Under the pieces are notes generated by a model. That model did not search any database. It had not been told where the DNA came from and saw nothing but the letters and a program-made list of their open reading frames with translations. The translations under genes were made by a program, and so were the position numbers. This document shows positions 18,501-26,961 of a DNA stretch of 64,000 nucleotides, piece by piece; position 1 is the first letter of the stretch; each line of letters starts with the position of its first letter. Location of the stretch: assembly GCA_963663615.1 (NCBI GenBank), contig OY760517.1:930001-994000 (forward strand). Direction: 5' to 3'. This stretch comes from G963663615 sp963663615. Lineage in GTDB: Bacteria > Bacteroidota > Ignavibacteria > Ignavibacteriales > Melioribacteraceae.

Positions 18501-18529
18501 AAAGGTGGCATATAGCTGCCTTTTTTTTT
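18501..18529 (+). terminator. Rho-independent terminator
   Basis: AAGGTGGC and GCTGCCTT pair (two wobbles) around ATATA and are followed by nine T. It ends the NMO-like gene. Confidence 0.8.
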
Positions 18530-18560
18530 ATTTGGAATGAATTTTTTTATTAAGGGTAAA

Positions 18561-19394
18561 ATGAAACGAACATTATTATTTATTCAATTTGTTACATTCA
18601 GCATAATTTTAGGGCAGTCTGCCAACAAGATGACTATTATCGATGAGGTATTTGTGAATACCGGAATGGAAGTAGTAATTAACCAACTTCCCAAATCATA
18701 TTTTGGACAGTTGAATAAACAAATTCCCGATAACGAAAACCCACTGTTCACCGATGAGGATGTAAAACTGGTTATTGATACTATGAGGTATGAGTGCAAA
18801 CTGCGATTAGCAAAACTGGGTACCGAAAAATTACAGAATATAAATGAGTTTTATACATCTGAGCTTGGCAAAAAAATAGTGTATCTGGAAACTACTGGTG
18901 TTTATGAGCCTGTTGATTCGGTAATTAAAGAAAAAAAGGAGTTAATTGATCAGCTCCTGAATGAATGTAAAATTGAAGAAACGGTAAGGTTTACGCAGGA
19001 AAAACTATACAGGGCAACTACTGAATCAATGATAATTATTATGTTTGCCCAAAAAGATAAATTCAGAAAAAATATAAAAGAGGAAGTTGCAAAGTTACCA
19101 ATGGACAAGTTGGTTGATAAAACATATAATGATTTGGTTATTAAAGGTGTATTTAAGTTAGGTATTAATAAAAACGAATATTATCAGAAGTATGGAAACT
19201 TAACGAGCAATGAAATAAAAGAATACGCTGATTTCTATAAAACTATATATGGAAGCAGCTATCTTGAATACACAAAAGAGGTTACTTCCTACGTTTTTGA
19301 AAAAGGACAAGCATCCTTTATCTCAAAATTTGATAAAGCGTTTGAGCAAAAGCTGAAAAAAAACGGAAGGAAGGGAGTAAATCCAAAATATTAA
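18561..19394 (+). CDS. Exported protein of unknown function, possibly DUF2059-like
   Basis: From the ATG at 18561 this is a 277-residue protein with a clean signal peptide (MKRTLLFIQFVTFSIILGQS), so it is exported; an in-frame ATG at 18537 would add eight residues ahead of the charged start and overlaps the preceding T tract. The rest is almost entirely helical and charged. Two segments, NEFYTSELGKKIVYLE and EYADFYKTIYGSSYLEY, look like the repeated FYxSxxGxK element of DUF2059-type periplasmic proteins, which suggests two internal repeats. I am not certain of that family. It sits between two unrelated genes with its own spacing, so context adds nothing. Confidence 0.7.
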   Translation: MKRTLLFIQFVTFSIILGQSANKMTIIDEVFVNTGMEVVINQLPKSYFGQLNKQIPDNENPLFTDEDVKLVIDTMRYECKLRLAKLGTEKLQNINEFYTSELGKKIVYLETTGVYEPVDSVIKEKKELIDQLLNECKIEETVRFTQEKLYRATTESMIIIMFAQKDKFRKNIKEEVAKLPMDKLVDKTYNDLVIKGVFKLGINKNEYYQKYGNLTSNEIKEYADFYKTIYGSSYLEYTKEVTSYVFEKGQASFISKFDKAFEQKLKKNGRKGVNPKY

Positions 19395-19477
19395 TATTGA
19401 CTTTTCATTTTTTTCTTCGTTATGGTTGTAAGTTTGTTTAACTTAGTAGATTGTATTTTAAAATTTGTGATGAATTT

Positions 19478-21226
19478 ATGACATTTGATGAAATGGGTCT
19501 TTCGGCAGAAGTGCTTAGAGGGATTGAAGAGCTTGGTTTTATTACTCCCACGCCTGTTCAGGCAAAAGTAATACCACTATTTCTTGAAGGATACGATGAT
19601 ATAATTGCACTTGCACAAACCGGTACAGGTAAAACTGCAGCGTTTGGCTTGCCAATAATAGAACAGATTGATTTACGCGATAAATCTGTACAAGCTGTTA
19701 TTCTATCGCCTACACGCGAACTATGTATGCAGATTGCAAAAGATATGGAACATTTTTCAAAACATGTTGATGGTATCAGGGTTGTTGCTGTTTATGGTGG
19801 TGCAAGTATTGATACACAAATAAGAGCTATTAAAAGAGGTGTTCAGGTTGTTGTTGCAACTCCCGGACGTATGCTCGATTTATTGAACAGAAAAGTTTTG
19901 AAGATAAACAACATTAGAACTGTTGTACTTGACGAAGCTGATGAAATGTTGAACATGGGCTTTAGAGATGAACTTGATGGCATTCTTGAAACTACACCGG
20001 AAAACAAACGTACTTTGCTGTTTTCGGCAACTATGCCCGATGAAATTGCAAACATAGCCAAAAACTATATGCTTTCGCCTGTTAAGGTTACTGTTGGTAA
20101 AAAGAATAGCGGAGCGGAGAATGTTCAGCATGTTTATTATCAGGTACATGCCAAAGACAGGTATCTTGCTCTTAAGCGTATTGCAGATATCAATCCTGAT
20201 ATTTACGGTATAGTTTTTTGCCGTACCAGACAGGAAACAAAGGAAGTTGCTGATAAGCTTATGAAAGACGGATATAATGCTGATGCCTTACATGGTGATC
20301 TTTCTCAGGTTCAGCGTGATATTGTTATGAAACGTTTTCGCGATAAATCCTTACAGATGCTTGTAGCAACTGATGTTGCTGCCCGAGGTCTGGATGTAAA
20401 TAATATTTCGCATGTAATTAACTACAATTTGCCTGAAGAGCTGGAAATTTATACACACCGTAGTGGTAGAACCGGACGTGCTGATAAATCGGGTGTTTCT
20501 ATTGCGATTGTTAATTATCGTGAAAAAAGTAAAATACCTCAGCTTGAAAGAGTGTTGAAGAAAAAATTTGAAAAGCTTCCTGTTCCTGGCGGACTTGAAA
20601 TTTGTAAAAAGCAGCTGTTCAACTTTATTGACAAAATGGAAAATGTAGTAGTTGATGAAGAACAAATTGCTCCTTTTATGGATTCGGTGAATAAAAAGCT
20701 TGAATTGCTCGAAAAGGAAGAAATAATTAAACGCTTTGTGTCCCTTGAGTTTAATCGTTTTCTTGACTATTATAAAAACGCACCTGATCTTAATGAAAAA
20801 GATAATAAAAGAGGTGATAGTGGCAAGAAAAGAGATCGTGGTGAAAGAGGTGATCGCGGTGAAAGAGGTGATCGCGGTGAAAGACGAGGTGGTAAAAAAC
20901 GTGGCGAAAGTGGTTTTACCCGTTGTTTTATTAACCTTGGTAAAAAAGATAGAATTGAACCAAAAAATATTATTGGTGTGATTAACGATAATGCCAAGGA
21001 TAGAGATATTTTTATTGGTGATATTGAAATAAAAGATAACTTCTCATTTTTTGAAGTACGCGACAGATATGCCGAAAAAGTTATTGACTCCTTAAATAAC
21101 AAAAAATACAAAGGCAGACAGATGCGTGTTGAAGTTGCTGAAGCACCGTCCGGTGGTAACCGTGGTGGTTCTCGTGGCGGATCACGGGGTAATTCGAAAA
21201 GCGGAAATTCAAGAAGAAGAAAATAA
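19478..21226 (+). CDS. DEAD-box ATP-dependent RNA helicase with RG-rich linker and DbpA-type RNA-binding domain
   Basis: This 582-residue helicase of the DeaD/CsdA type unwinds RNA duplexes, usually in ribosome assembly or cold adaptation. Motifs in order: Q motif (FITPTPVQAKVIP), Walker A AQTGTGKT, PTREL, TPGR, DEAD (LDEADEMLN), SAT, then the second RecA lobe with HGDLSQVQRD, ATDVAARGLD and HRSGRTGR. After about 440 comes a basic linker with a perfect GDRGER repeat. The region about 490-560 matches the DbpA RNA-recognition domain (CFINLGKKDRIEP through RQMRVEVAE), followed by an RG/SR-rich tail. I start at ATG 19478 (MTFDEMGLS); the longer frame opens at a TTG with no support. A terminator follows. 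Confidence 0.96.
   Translation: MTFDEMGLSAEVLRGIEELGFITPTPVQAKVIPLFLEGYDDIIALAQTGTGKTAAFGLPIIEQIDLRDKSVQAVILSPTRELCMQIAKDMEHFSKHVDGIRVVAVYGGASIDTQIRAIKRGVQVVVATPGRMLDLLNRKVLKINNIRTVVLDEADEMLNMGFRDELDGILETTPENKRTLLFSATMPDEIANIAKNYMLSPVKVTVGKKNSGAENVQHVYYQVHAKDRYLALKRIADINPDIYGIVFCRTRQETKEVADKLMKDGYNADALHGDLSQVQRDIVMKRFRDKSLQMLVATDVAARGLDVNNISHVINYNLPEELEIYTHRSGRTGRADKSGVSIAIVNYREKSKIPQLERVLKKKFEKLPVPGGLEICKKQLFNFIDKMENVVVDEEQIAPFMDSVNKKLELLEKEEIIKRFVSLEFNRFLDYYKNAPDLNEKDNKRGDSGKKRDRGERGDRGERGDRGERRGGKKRGESGFTRCFINLGKKDRIEPKNIIGVINDNAKDRDIFIGDIEIKDNFSFFEVRDRYAEKVIDSLNNKKYKGRQMRVEVAEAPSGGNRGGSRGGSRGNSKSGNSRRRK
20834..20887 (+). repeat. 18-bp in-frame tandem repeat inside the helicase gene
   Basis: The unit GATCGCGGTGAAAGAGGT occurs about three times with one variant base in the first copy (20834, 20852, 20870). 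It encodes consecutive GDRGER hexapeptides in the basic RNA-binding linker and could change copy number by replication slippage without breaking the frame. Confidence 0.85.
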
Positions 21227-21230
21227 TTTT

Positions 21231-21266
21231 ATAAAGCCGTATCCGGTTTGGGTGCGGCTGTTTTCT
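21231..21266 (+). terminator. Probable terminator of the helicase gene
   Basis: AGCCG and CGGCT arms around a 12-nt loop, followed by GTTTT. It is short but placed directly after the stop. Confidence 0.5.
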
Positions 21267-21345
21267 AAAATAATACAGCAGCAATGGCATCGTTAGCAAA
21301 AGCCAGAGCAATCAAAATAAAAAGCAAGCATATTAACTGTTTCAA
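21265..21345 (-). CDS. Possible 26-residue membrane micropeptide
   Basis: A minus-strand frame opens with TTG (21345-21343) five bases after a strong GGAGG ribosome-binding site and ends with TAG at 21265. The peptide would be a lysine near the start followed by LICLLFILIALAFA and a short DAIAAVLF end, that is, one hydrophobic helix with the layout of a signal or small membrane peptide. The good ribosome-binding site and hydrophobic pattern are what support it; length and TTG start are against it. It lies between the helicase terminator and the NmrA-like gene, antisense to neither. Confidence 0.3.
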   Translation of the reverse strand: MKQLICLLFILIALAFANDAIAAVLF

Positions 21346-21581
21346 TTTTCCCTCCAATAAAACTTGTCATTTAAAATAATACCTTAAAAATTAACCATTA
21401 CAAGTTTACTTTACAATGGCACTTTGCTACTAAAATTAGTGTACCTTCTACATTTATATAATACTATCACTTGAAATGGCAGAATAAAATTAAAGTGTTA
21501 GGCGAATACATAAACAATTAATTTGACTTGTGGCTTCAAAGAGAGTATTATGTAAAAAACCATTAGAACAAGGAGAATAAC

Positions 21582-22430
21582 ATGAAAAAGGTAGCAGTTA
21601 CAGCTTCCGGCGGTCATCTGGGTGCAACAATAGTTAACCAGTTGTTGAATGATCTTGGGAAGGAGAATGTAGTTGGAATCGCACGTACTCCTGCTAAAGC
21701 GAGACATCTGGGTGTTGAAATCCGTAAAGGTGATTATAATATTCTTGATGATTTTAAATCGGCTCTTTACGGCATTGATGCTCTGGTATTGGTTTCAAGT
21801 CCGGACCATCCCGAAAAAAGACACCAGCAACATAAAAATATTATTAATGCAGCCAAATTTAATAATGTAAACAAGATTGTTTATACTAGTATTGTCGGTA
21901 TTGAAGAAGGTACCGGATTTAGCGATGTTGTAAGCAGTAATCGCCAAACCGAGATGGACCTGAGAGAATCCGGATTAAATTGGGTTATAGGACGTAATGG
22001 GCTTTACCTTGAACCAGACCTGAAGTCTGTAGAAAGTTACGTTGCAGAAGGTAGCATAACAAATTCAGCTGGTAATGGTAAATGCGGTTATTCCTGCCGT
22101 CATGAGTTAGCTTCAGCCTATTCAAAAATGTTAATGGAAGATATGCATAATGGTAAAGTTTACAATCTTGTTGGTGAACCTGTTACACAACAAGAGTTAG
22201 CTGAAATGATAAATGAAGTATTTGGTGCTAACCTGGTCTATAAAGAGGTTTCAGTTGAAGAGTTTACCAATAGTCGCAAGGAAGCATTAGGCGAGTTCCT
22301 GGGTGGAATTATTGGTGGTATTTATGAAACAATACGTTTAGGTGGATTTGATGTTGAATCGCATTTTAAACTTGCAACCGGAAGGGCTCATAAACCACTG
22401 AAAGAAATTATGAAAAAATTTAATAGTTAG
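21582..22430 (+). CDS. NmrA-like NAD(P)-binding protein, quinone-oxidoreductase QOR2 type
   Basis: This 282-residue atypical short-chain dehydrogenase begins with a nucleotide-binding strand and turn (VAVTASGGHLGATIV) and continues with ARTPAKARHLGVEIRKGDY, which matches the NmrA/QorB type where an Arg after strand two selects NADPH. The later SRQTE-like segment (SSNRQTEMDLRESGLNWVIGRNGLY) lacks the usual YxxxK pair, as is normal for NmrA-like proteins. Members reduce quinones or act as redox sensors; which applies here is not visible. AAGGAG lies 8 nt before the ATG. It is monocistronic, with a terminator directly after the stop. Confidence 0.88.
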   Translation: MKKVAVTASGGHLGATIVNQLLNDLGKENVVGIARTPAKARHLGVEIRKGDYNILDDFKSALYGIDALVLVSSPDHPEKRHQQHKNIINAAKFNNVNKIVYTSIVGIEEGTGFSDVVSSNRQTEMDLRESGLNWVIGRNGLYLEPDLKSVESYVAEGSITNSAGNGKCGYSCRHELASAYSKMLMEDMHNGKVYNLVGEPVTQQELAEMINEVFGANLVYKEVSVEEFTNSRKEALGEFLGGIIGGIYETIRLGGFDVESHFKLATGRAHKPLKEIMKKFNS

Positions 22431-22435
22431 TTATT

Positions 22436-22462
22436 GGGGCAACTATATGTTGCTCCTTTTTT
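22436..22462 (+). terminator. Rho-independent terminator of the NmrA-like gene
   Basis: GGGGCAAC (22436-22443) pairs with GTTGCTCC (22449-22456) around TATAT, followed by six T. Confidence 0.85.
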
Positions 22463-22736
22463 GTTGAAAGAGGTAAAATGAAAAATCGTATATCGTTTGG
22501 GGTTAATTATAACAACATCCGATTGCTCAATTTTATTACTGTTATCATCTGGTGATTCAGGAGTTTCTCCGTGTACCTCGTTATGTTCAGACATATAGAT
22601 TATTTTTGATTTTATTTTAGTAACTATCCGCTGGAGCTTAAAACGCTCTGCTCCAAAACCTTACAGACAATAATATTTTGATGCAATCTTCAAATTTTTG
22701 CACTTTCAATTTAATTGAAGGTTAATAGAGAAATAG
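22463..22736. other. Intergenic stretch without a convincing gene
   Basis: I find only two short chance-level frames (25 codons on plus, 55 codons on minus) and a weak GGAGC/GCTCC hairpin near 22632. No promoter match or RNA gene is apparent. Confidence 0.5.
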
Positions 22737-23393
22737 CTAGGAAATATAGAAATGTGTAAGTATTGCTGCTACACCCAGAAGTTCACTTAGTCCTGGTGAT
22801 ATATCCAGCATTTTTGTCATGTCAATTGGGTCAGCTAAAATAACAGGTGCCTCAAGTGATTTTAACATCGCTTTTTTTATATGTTCAGGTTGTGATTTAA
22901 GCTTTCTTACTTCGGTTTTATGCAAGCCTTCAGCACCTGTGTTCGCTCCACTGTTTGTATTGGTAGCACGCGAAATAGGGCAAAGTCTTATAAACTGCTG
23001 TCTGTAACCAGAAATTTTGGCAGCAGTACGATTAAAAATATGGTCCAGAAATGCCTCTGAATTCAGTTTCTCAAAACCAAGACGATGCCAAGCGTTTCGG
23101 TAGCCATTATAATCCACGTGTACCCAAAACTGTAATTGCGGATGTAATATACTATAATACTTACTACCCACGCTTTGATGCCATAATTTTACGCTAGGAT
23201 TTTTTTCCGGTTGTGCAGCCTTTACTACAAGAGCATTTATTTCTCTTTTTCTTCCGGGAATTATTTTTTGAATAGTTCCAATGTATTTCTCAATGGATAA
23301 TTTGTTAGCTGCGGCAATTGGAACCAAAAGGTCTGAAGTTAGACCAAATGTCTGAACTCCCAAATCTTTCCAGTCATTAACTGTCATAACCAT
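22737..23393 (-). CDS. Protein of unknown function
   Basis: I do not recognise this 218-residue protein. There is no signal peptide. Visible features are a basic N-terminal half (IIPGRKREINALVVKAA), an aromatic-rich centre (KLWHQSVGSKYYSILHPQLQ, WVHVDYNGYRNAWHRLGFEKL) with several His, Tyr and Trp, a Thr/Asn/Gly-rich turn (TNTNSGANTGAEGLHK), and a hydrophobic C-terminal end (SELLGVAAILTHFYIS). Two ATG codons lie six bases apart at the start. It stands alone between terminators, and its neighbours (NmrA-like protein, aldo/keto reductase) do not suggest a role. The composition looks like a real folded protein, so I keep it as hypothetical. Confidence 0.65.
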   Translation of the reverse strand: MVMTVNDWKDLGVQTFGLTSDLLVPIAAANKLSIEKYIGTIQKIIPGRKREINALVVKAAQPEKNPSVKLWHQSVGSKYYSILHPQLQFWVHVDYNGYRNAWHRLGFEKLNSEAFLDHIFNRTAAKISGYRQQFIRLCPISRATNTNSGANTGAEGLHKTEVRKLKSQPEHIKKAMLKSLEAPVILADPIDMTKMLDISPGLSELLGVAAILTHFYIS

Positions 23394-23437
23394 TTCTTTT
23401 CTTTTTAATTTAATGGTTTCCTCTTACTTAAAATACA

Positions 23438-23465
23438 AAAGCCCCAGGAATATACCGAGGGCTTT
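23438..23465 (-). terminator. Rho-independent terminator of the aldo/keto reductase gene
   Basis: AAAGCCC (23438-23444) and GGGCTTT (23459-23465) form the stem; read on the minus strand it continues TTTTGTATTTT. Confidence 0.7.
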
Positions 23466-23485
23466 AGGAAAGTAATAACTAATTT

Positions 23486-24433
23486 CTAATACCTGGCACC
23501 TGAAACAAGATTGTATAGTTCGTCAAGTTTTGCAAGCTCATCGTTTGCAAGCTTAATATTTACTGCTTCAATATTTTCCTGAAGGTATTTAATACGTTTA
23601 GTCCCCGGGATAGGGAAAACATCGTTGCCTTTTGATAGTACCCATGCAAGGGCTATTTGCGATGGTGTAACAGATTTTGATTTTGCAATTTCTTCTACTC
23701 GAGAAACAATCTCAAGATTTTTTTTGAAATTCTCCCCGCTGAATCTTGGGTTAAATTTTCTAAAATCGCCTTCTTCAAAATCAGCTGGTGATTTATATTT
23801 GCCAGATAAAAATCCTCTGCCAAGCGGACTGTATGGCACAAGTGCGATGTTAAGTTCACGGCATACGGGTATTACAGCTTCAAGATCGTTACTCCAAAGT
23901 GAATACTCGGTTTGTAAAGCAGAAATTGGATGGACCTTGTACGCTCTTCTGATTAACTCCTCCGAGGCTTCCGAAAGTCCTATGTATTTTACCTTGCCTT
24001 CCTTCACCAATTCAGCCATTGCACCAACAGTTTCTTCTACCGGGGTATTGGGATCGGGTCTGTGCTGGTAGTATAAATCGATGTGATCGACTCCAAGTCT
24101 CTTTAAGCTGTTTTCACATGATTGTTTTACATATTCAGGCTTACCGCTAATACCTGTAAATGAGCCATCCTTGCCGCGTAAAACGCCGAATTTTGTTGCT
24201 ATTATAACCTGGTCTCGTTTATCTTTTAAGGCTTTACCAACGAGTATTTCGTTTTTCCAGGGACCGTACATATCTGCGGTATCAAAAAAGTTGATGCCCA
24301 TTTCTATTGCATGGTGGATAACTTTTATAGATTCCTCATCGTTATAGCTACCATAAAAATCGCTCATGCCCATGCAGCCAAGTCCAAGTTGCGAAACCTG
24401 CATATCAGTGTTGCCAAACTTGCGTTTTTGCAT
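23486..24433 (-). CDS. Aldo/keto reductase
   Basis: This 315-residue NADPH-dependent oxidoreductase reduces aldehydes or ketones. The (alpha/beta)8 family signatures are present: GLGCMGMSDFYG, the catalytic Asp and Tyr in FFDTADMYG, the Lys in VIIATKFG, the His in YYQHRPD, then ALQTEYSLW, PYSPLGRGFLSGKY and the cofactor-binding PIPGTKRIKYLQENI. The whole protein matches the AKR subgroup that includes plant and bacterial auxin-induced-like reductases (AKR13-like). The start is an ATG with AAGGAG 6 nt upstream. It forms a single-gene unit ended by its own terminator. The natural substrate is not apparent from the context. Confidence 0.95.
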   Translation of the reverse strand: MQKRKFGNTDMQVSQLGLGCMGMSDFYGSYNDEESIKVIHHAIEMGINFFDTADMYGPWKNEILVGKALKDKRDQVIIATKFGVLRGKDGSFTGISGKPEYVKQSCENSLKRLGVDHIDLYYQHRPDPNTPVEETVGAMAELVKEGKVKYIGLSEASEELIRRAYKVHPISALQTEYSLWSNDLEAVIPVCRELNIALVPYSPLGRGFLSGKYKSPADFEEGDFRKFNPRFSGENFKKNLEIVSRVEEIAKSKSVTPSQIALAWVLSKGNDVFPIPGTKRIKYLQENIEAVNIKLANDELAKLDELYNLVSGARY

Positions 24434-24623
24434 TGTTACTCCTTATTCAATTTATTGGATAAATGCTGTACAAATTGTTATCGAATGTTTAAATTATAAT
24501 GTCTGGTAAGTGTATAATGGTAATGAAATATTAAGATTAAACGTTCAATTCTTAATGATTGTGAGTTTGTGTTTTGTGCAAATTTGTTCCAATTAATAAT
24601 TAATTAAAGTATGGTGAATTTAG

Positions 24624-25151
24624 ATGAATGTGAATGAAGGTTTCCTGAAAATTGCTGAAAACAACCTTAAAAAGGCTTATGGAATAATTGATGAATTGAA
24701 TATTGTTGAAACTTTGAAGAAATACAAAATTCAGGCAAATTTAATTGGTTCGGTTCCAACCGGATTGATTATGAAGAACAGGGATATTGATTTTCATGTA
24801 TATTCCGATAATTTTTCGATAGCAGATAGCTTTAACGCCATTTCCGAATTTGCTGTGAATAGTAAGGTAAAACGAATTACCTATGATAATTTGCTGGATA
24901 CTGATGAAGAGTGTTTGGAGTGGCATTTATGGTACGTTGATGATAATGATGATAAGTGGCAAATTGATATAATCCATATTCTAAAAGACTCGTTTTATGC
25001 CGGTAAAATGGAAAAGGTTGTTGTGCGACTAAATGAAGTTATGACCCATGAGTACAAACATGCAATTCTATCTATCAAGAACGATATTCCGGCAGATGAT
25101 AAGGTTATGGGCATAGAGGTTTATATGGCTGTTATTCGTGATAAGGTATAA
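24624..25151 (+). CDS. Stand-alone nucleotidyltransferase-fold protein
   Basis: This 175-residue protein carries the minimal nucleotidyltransferase core: LIGSVPTGLIMKNRDIDFHV gives the GS helix and the first two metal-binding Asp (DID), and KWQIDIIHI gives the third carboxylate. The N-terminal about 40 residues are helical; the C-terminal third contains HEYKHAILSIKNDIP and is probably helical too. The fold is seen in aminoglycoside adenylyltransferases and toxin-type nucleotidyltransferases, but there is no antitoxin partner nearby and no recognisable acceptor domain. Relatives are often annotated loosely, so I do not assign a substrate. It is separate from its neighbours. Confidence 0.75.
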   Translation: MNVNEGFLKIAENNLKKAYGIIDELNIVETLKKYKIQANLIGSVPTGLIMKNRDIDFHVYSDNFSIADSFNAISEFAVNSKVKRITYDNLLDTDEECLEWHLWYVDDNDDKWQIDIIHILKDSFYAGKMEKVVVRLNEVMTHEYKHAILSIKNDIPADDKVMGIEVYMAVIRDKV

Positions 25152-25320
25152 AACTATAACGAGTTTATTGAGTGGAAGAAATTAAACACCAGTGATAATC
25201 CGATTATTGACTGGTTACCATAATTGATTAACCAGTTTTTCAGGTATAAAATTTTGTGTAGTGTTATCTGTGAATAATATTCCGTATAATAAACAAACAA
25301 TATCAGTAGGAGACTGGCAT

Positions 25321-26298
25321 ATGAAGGTTTTGTTTATAGGCGGTACGGGAGTAATAAGCTCGGCATGTACGGTGCTTGCTTTAGAAAAAGACATTGAGCT
25401 TTATTTGCTTAACAGAGGAAAAAGCACTATGTCTGTACCTGTGGGTGCTAATGTTATCCATGGTGATATTCGTGATGTGGATGCGGTGAATAAAGCCCTT
25501 GGAGACATGAAATTTGATGTGGTTGTAAATTTTATTGCATTCAGTCCGGAGCACATAGAGAATGATTTGAAGCTGTTCCGCGGTAAAATGGGACAATATA
25601 TTTTTATTAGTTCGGCATCGGCTTACCAAACACCACCAATTACTCTACCAGTCACAGAATCTACACCCCTTTACAATCCATACTGGAGCTACTCACAAGC
25701 TAAAATTTCCTGCGAGGAAAGGTTGATGAAAGCCTTCCGGGAGGAAAAGTTTCCTGTTACAATTGTGCGTCCCTCGCATACTTACAATCGTACCATGTTA
25801 CCGGTAAAAGGTGGCTATACGGCTGTTGACCGTATGCGTAAAGGTAAACCGGTTATTGTTCATGGTGATGGCACATCAATTTGGGTGCTCACACATAATA
25901 GTGATTTTGCTAAAGGACTCGTTGGTTTGCTCGGGAATGAAAAGGCAATTGGGGAGGCATTTCATATAACTTCGGATGAGTTGCTTTCATGGAACCGGAT
26001 TTATGAATTGGTGGCAAAAGCTGCCGGTACCGAAGCCAAAATTGTTCACATACCTTCTGATGTTATCGCAAGATATAACCCCGAGTGGGGTGCGAGTCTG
26101 TTAGGCGACAAAGCTCACAGTATGATTTTTGACAATTCAAAAATTAAACAACTGGTACCGGAGTATAACGCTACCATTCCGTTTTCCAGCGGTGTTGAAG
26201 AAATAATTAGCTGGTTCGATGCAGACCCTACCCGACAAGTTATCGATAGCGAACTTGACAGACAAATGGATGAAATGATTGGGAAGTATGGGGAATAG
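25321..26298 (+). CDS. NAD-dependent epimerase/dehydratase family protein
   Basis: This 325-residue extended short-chain dehydrogenase starts with KVLFIGGTGVISSACT, the GxxGxxS form of the nucleotide-binding turn. It continues with LNRGK after strand two and the substrate region PYWSYSQAKISCEERL, where Tyr and Lys of the YxxxK-like pair appear as YSQAK. TIVRPSHTYNRTM and the later VHGDGTSIWVLTHNSDFAKG match the nucleotide-sugar epimerase/mRNA-binding-protein-like group. I start at ATG 25321, preceded by AGGAG at 8 nt; the longer frame adds twenty residues with no conserved feature. The substrate is unknown; the neighbours are unrelated. Confidence 0.9.
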   Translation: MKVLFIGGTGVISSACTVLALEKDIELYLLNRGKSTMSVPVGANVIHGDIRDVDAVNKALGDMKFDVVVNFIAFSPEHIENDLKLFRGKMGQYIFISSASAYQTPPITLPVTESTPLYNPYWSYSQAKISCEERLMKAFREEKFPVTIVRPSHTYNRTMLPVKGGYTAVDRMRKGKPVIVHGDGTSIWVLTHNSDFAKGLVGLLGNEKAIGEAFHITSDELLSWNRIYELVAKAAGTEAKIVHIPSDVIARYNPEWGASLLGDKAHSMIFDNSKIKQLVPEYNATIPFSSGVEEIISWFDADPTRQVIDSELDRQMDEMIGKYGE

Positions 26299-26961
26299 GT
26301 AATTAACGAGAGAGTAGTAAATTAGATAATTATATTTTGAATAGTTAAATAATAATTTTGTTTAAGAAGCATTACCTTTTGGTGGGGTGTATAAAAATAC
26401 AGAAATAAATGTACAATCTTAGCATTATTATAGTGAAAATGGATTTAGCAAAATGTAAATGATTATATTAGAGAACGAATTATTTTCATAAAAACCTATT
26501 TTAAATAACAGCTAAAAAAGAAGAAAAGCTGGATAAAAGAATATTGAATAATTTGGCGAAAACCAACTATTATATAAATACAAAACTTTTTAATCTGTTC
26601 CTTAACGTACATGACGAGCTTTAAAGGAAATGACAAAAATCATGTATGAATTATATATATGTATAGAAAATGCGAAAATCTATATGTACGCTTAGCGTAC
26701 ATGTATAGAAAATGCGAAAATCTATACATGACATTTATTTGAATAGTCGGTGCAGAATTTTGTGGTTGATAAAAGTTGGGATTAAAAGTGTTTGAACATG
26801 CAAAAAAATCTGGCACAATTAAAGAAAATAACCCTTCAATTTGCTGATAAAAATTCCAATCTATAATCCAAACAAATGTTCAGGTCAGTTTTATTTGAAC
26901 CCAAAATATTTATTGAGTTTATGTAAGTTGCAATGATTAAAAAAATAGATTGGAAAATTAA
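26299..26961. other. AT-rich intergenic region of 663 bp
   Basis: No gene-length frame fits here. The only clear structure is the repeat and hairpin locus at 26659-26730, listed separately. The rest is very AT-rich with short homopolymer runs. Confidence 0.6.
26659..26730. repeat. Duplicated 26-bp element around a 17-bp perfect palindrome
   Basis: Two identical 26-bp copies (26659-26684 and 26701-26726), each with a core TATAGAAAATGCGAAAATCT, repeat with a 42-bp period. Between them lies the perfect palindrome TGTACGC-TTA-GCGTACA (26685-26701). The second copy is itself a hairpin with 10-bp arms CATGTATAGA and TCTATACATG around an 11-nt loop containing AATGCGAAA. It could be an operator for a dimeric regulator, a structured RNA or a small mobile-element remnant. 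Confidence 0.8.

Noticed and set aside
20736..21111. Frames on both strands overlapping the helicase RG-rich region
   Set aside because: They are low-complexity products of the repeat in the helicase gene, which itself has a complete domain set.
22478..22555. 25-codon plus-strand frame after the NmrA-like terminator
   Set aside because: Has a weak AGAGG but is very short, shows no membrane or domain pattern, and is opposed by the minus-strand frame over the same bases.
22427..22594. 55-codon minus-strand frame with a hydrophilic N-terminus downstream of the NmrA-like gene
   Set aside because: No ribosome-binding site, it runs through the terminator of the NmrA-like gene and into its stop codon, and its length is within chance for this AT-rich DNA.
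26659..26730. CRISPR array
   Set aside because: Only two repeat copies exist, the single spacer is itself palindromic, and there are no cas genes.
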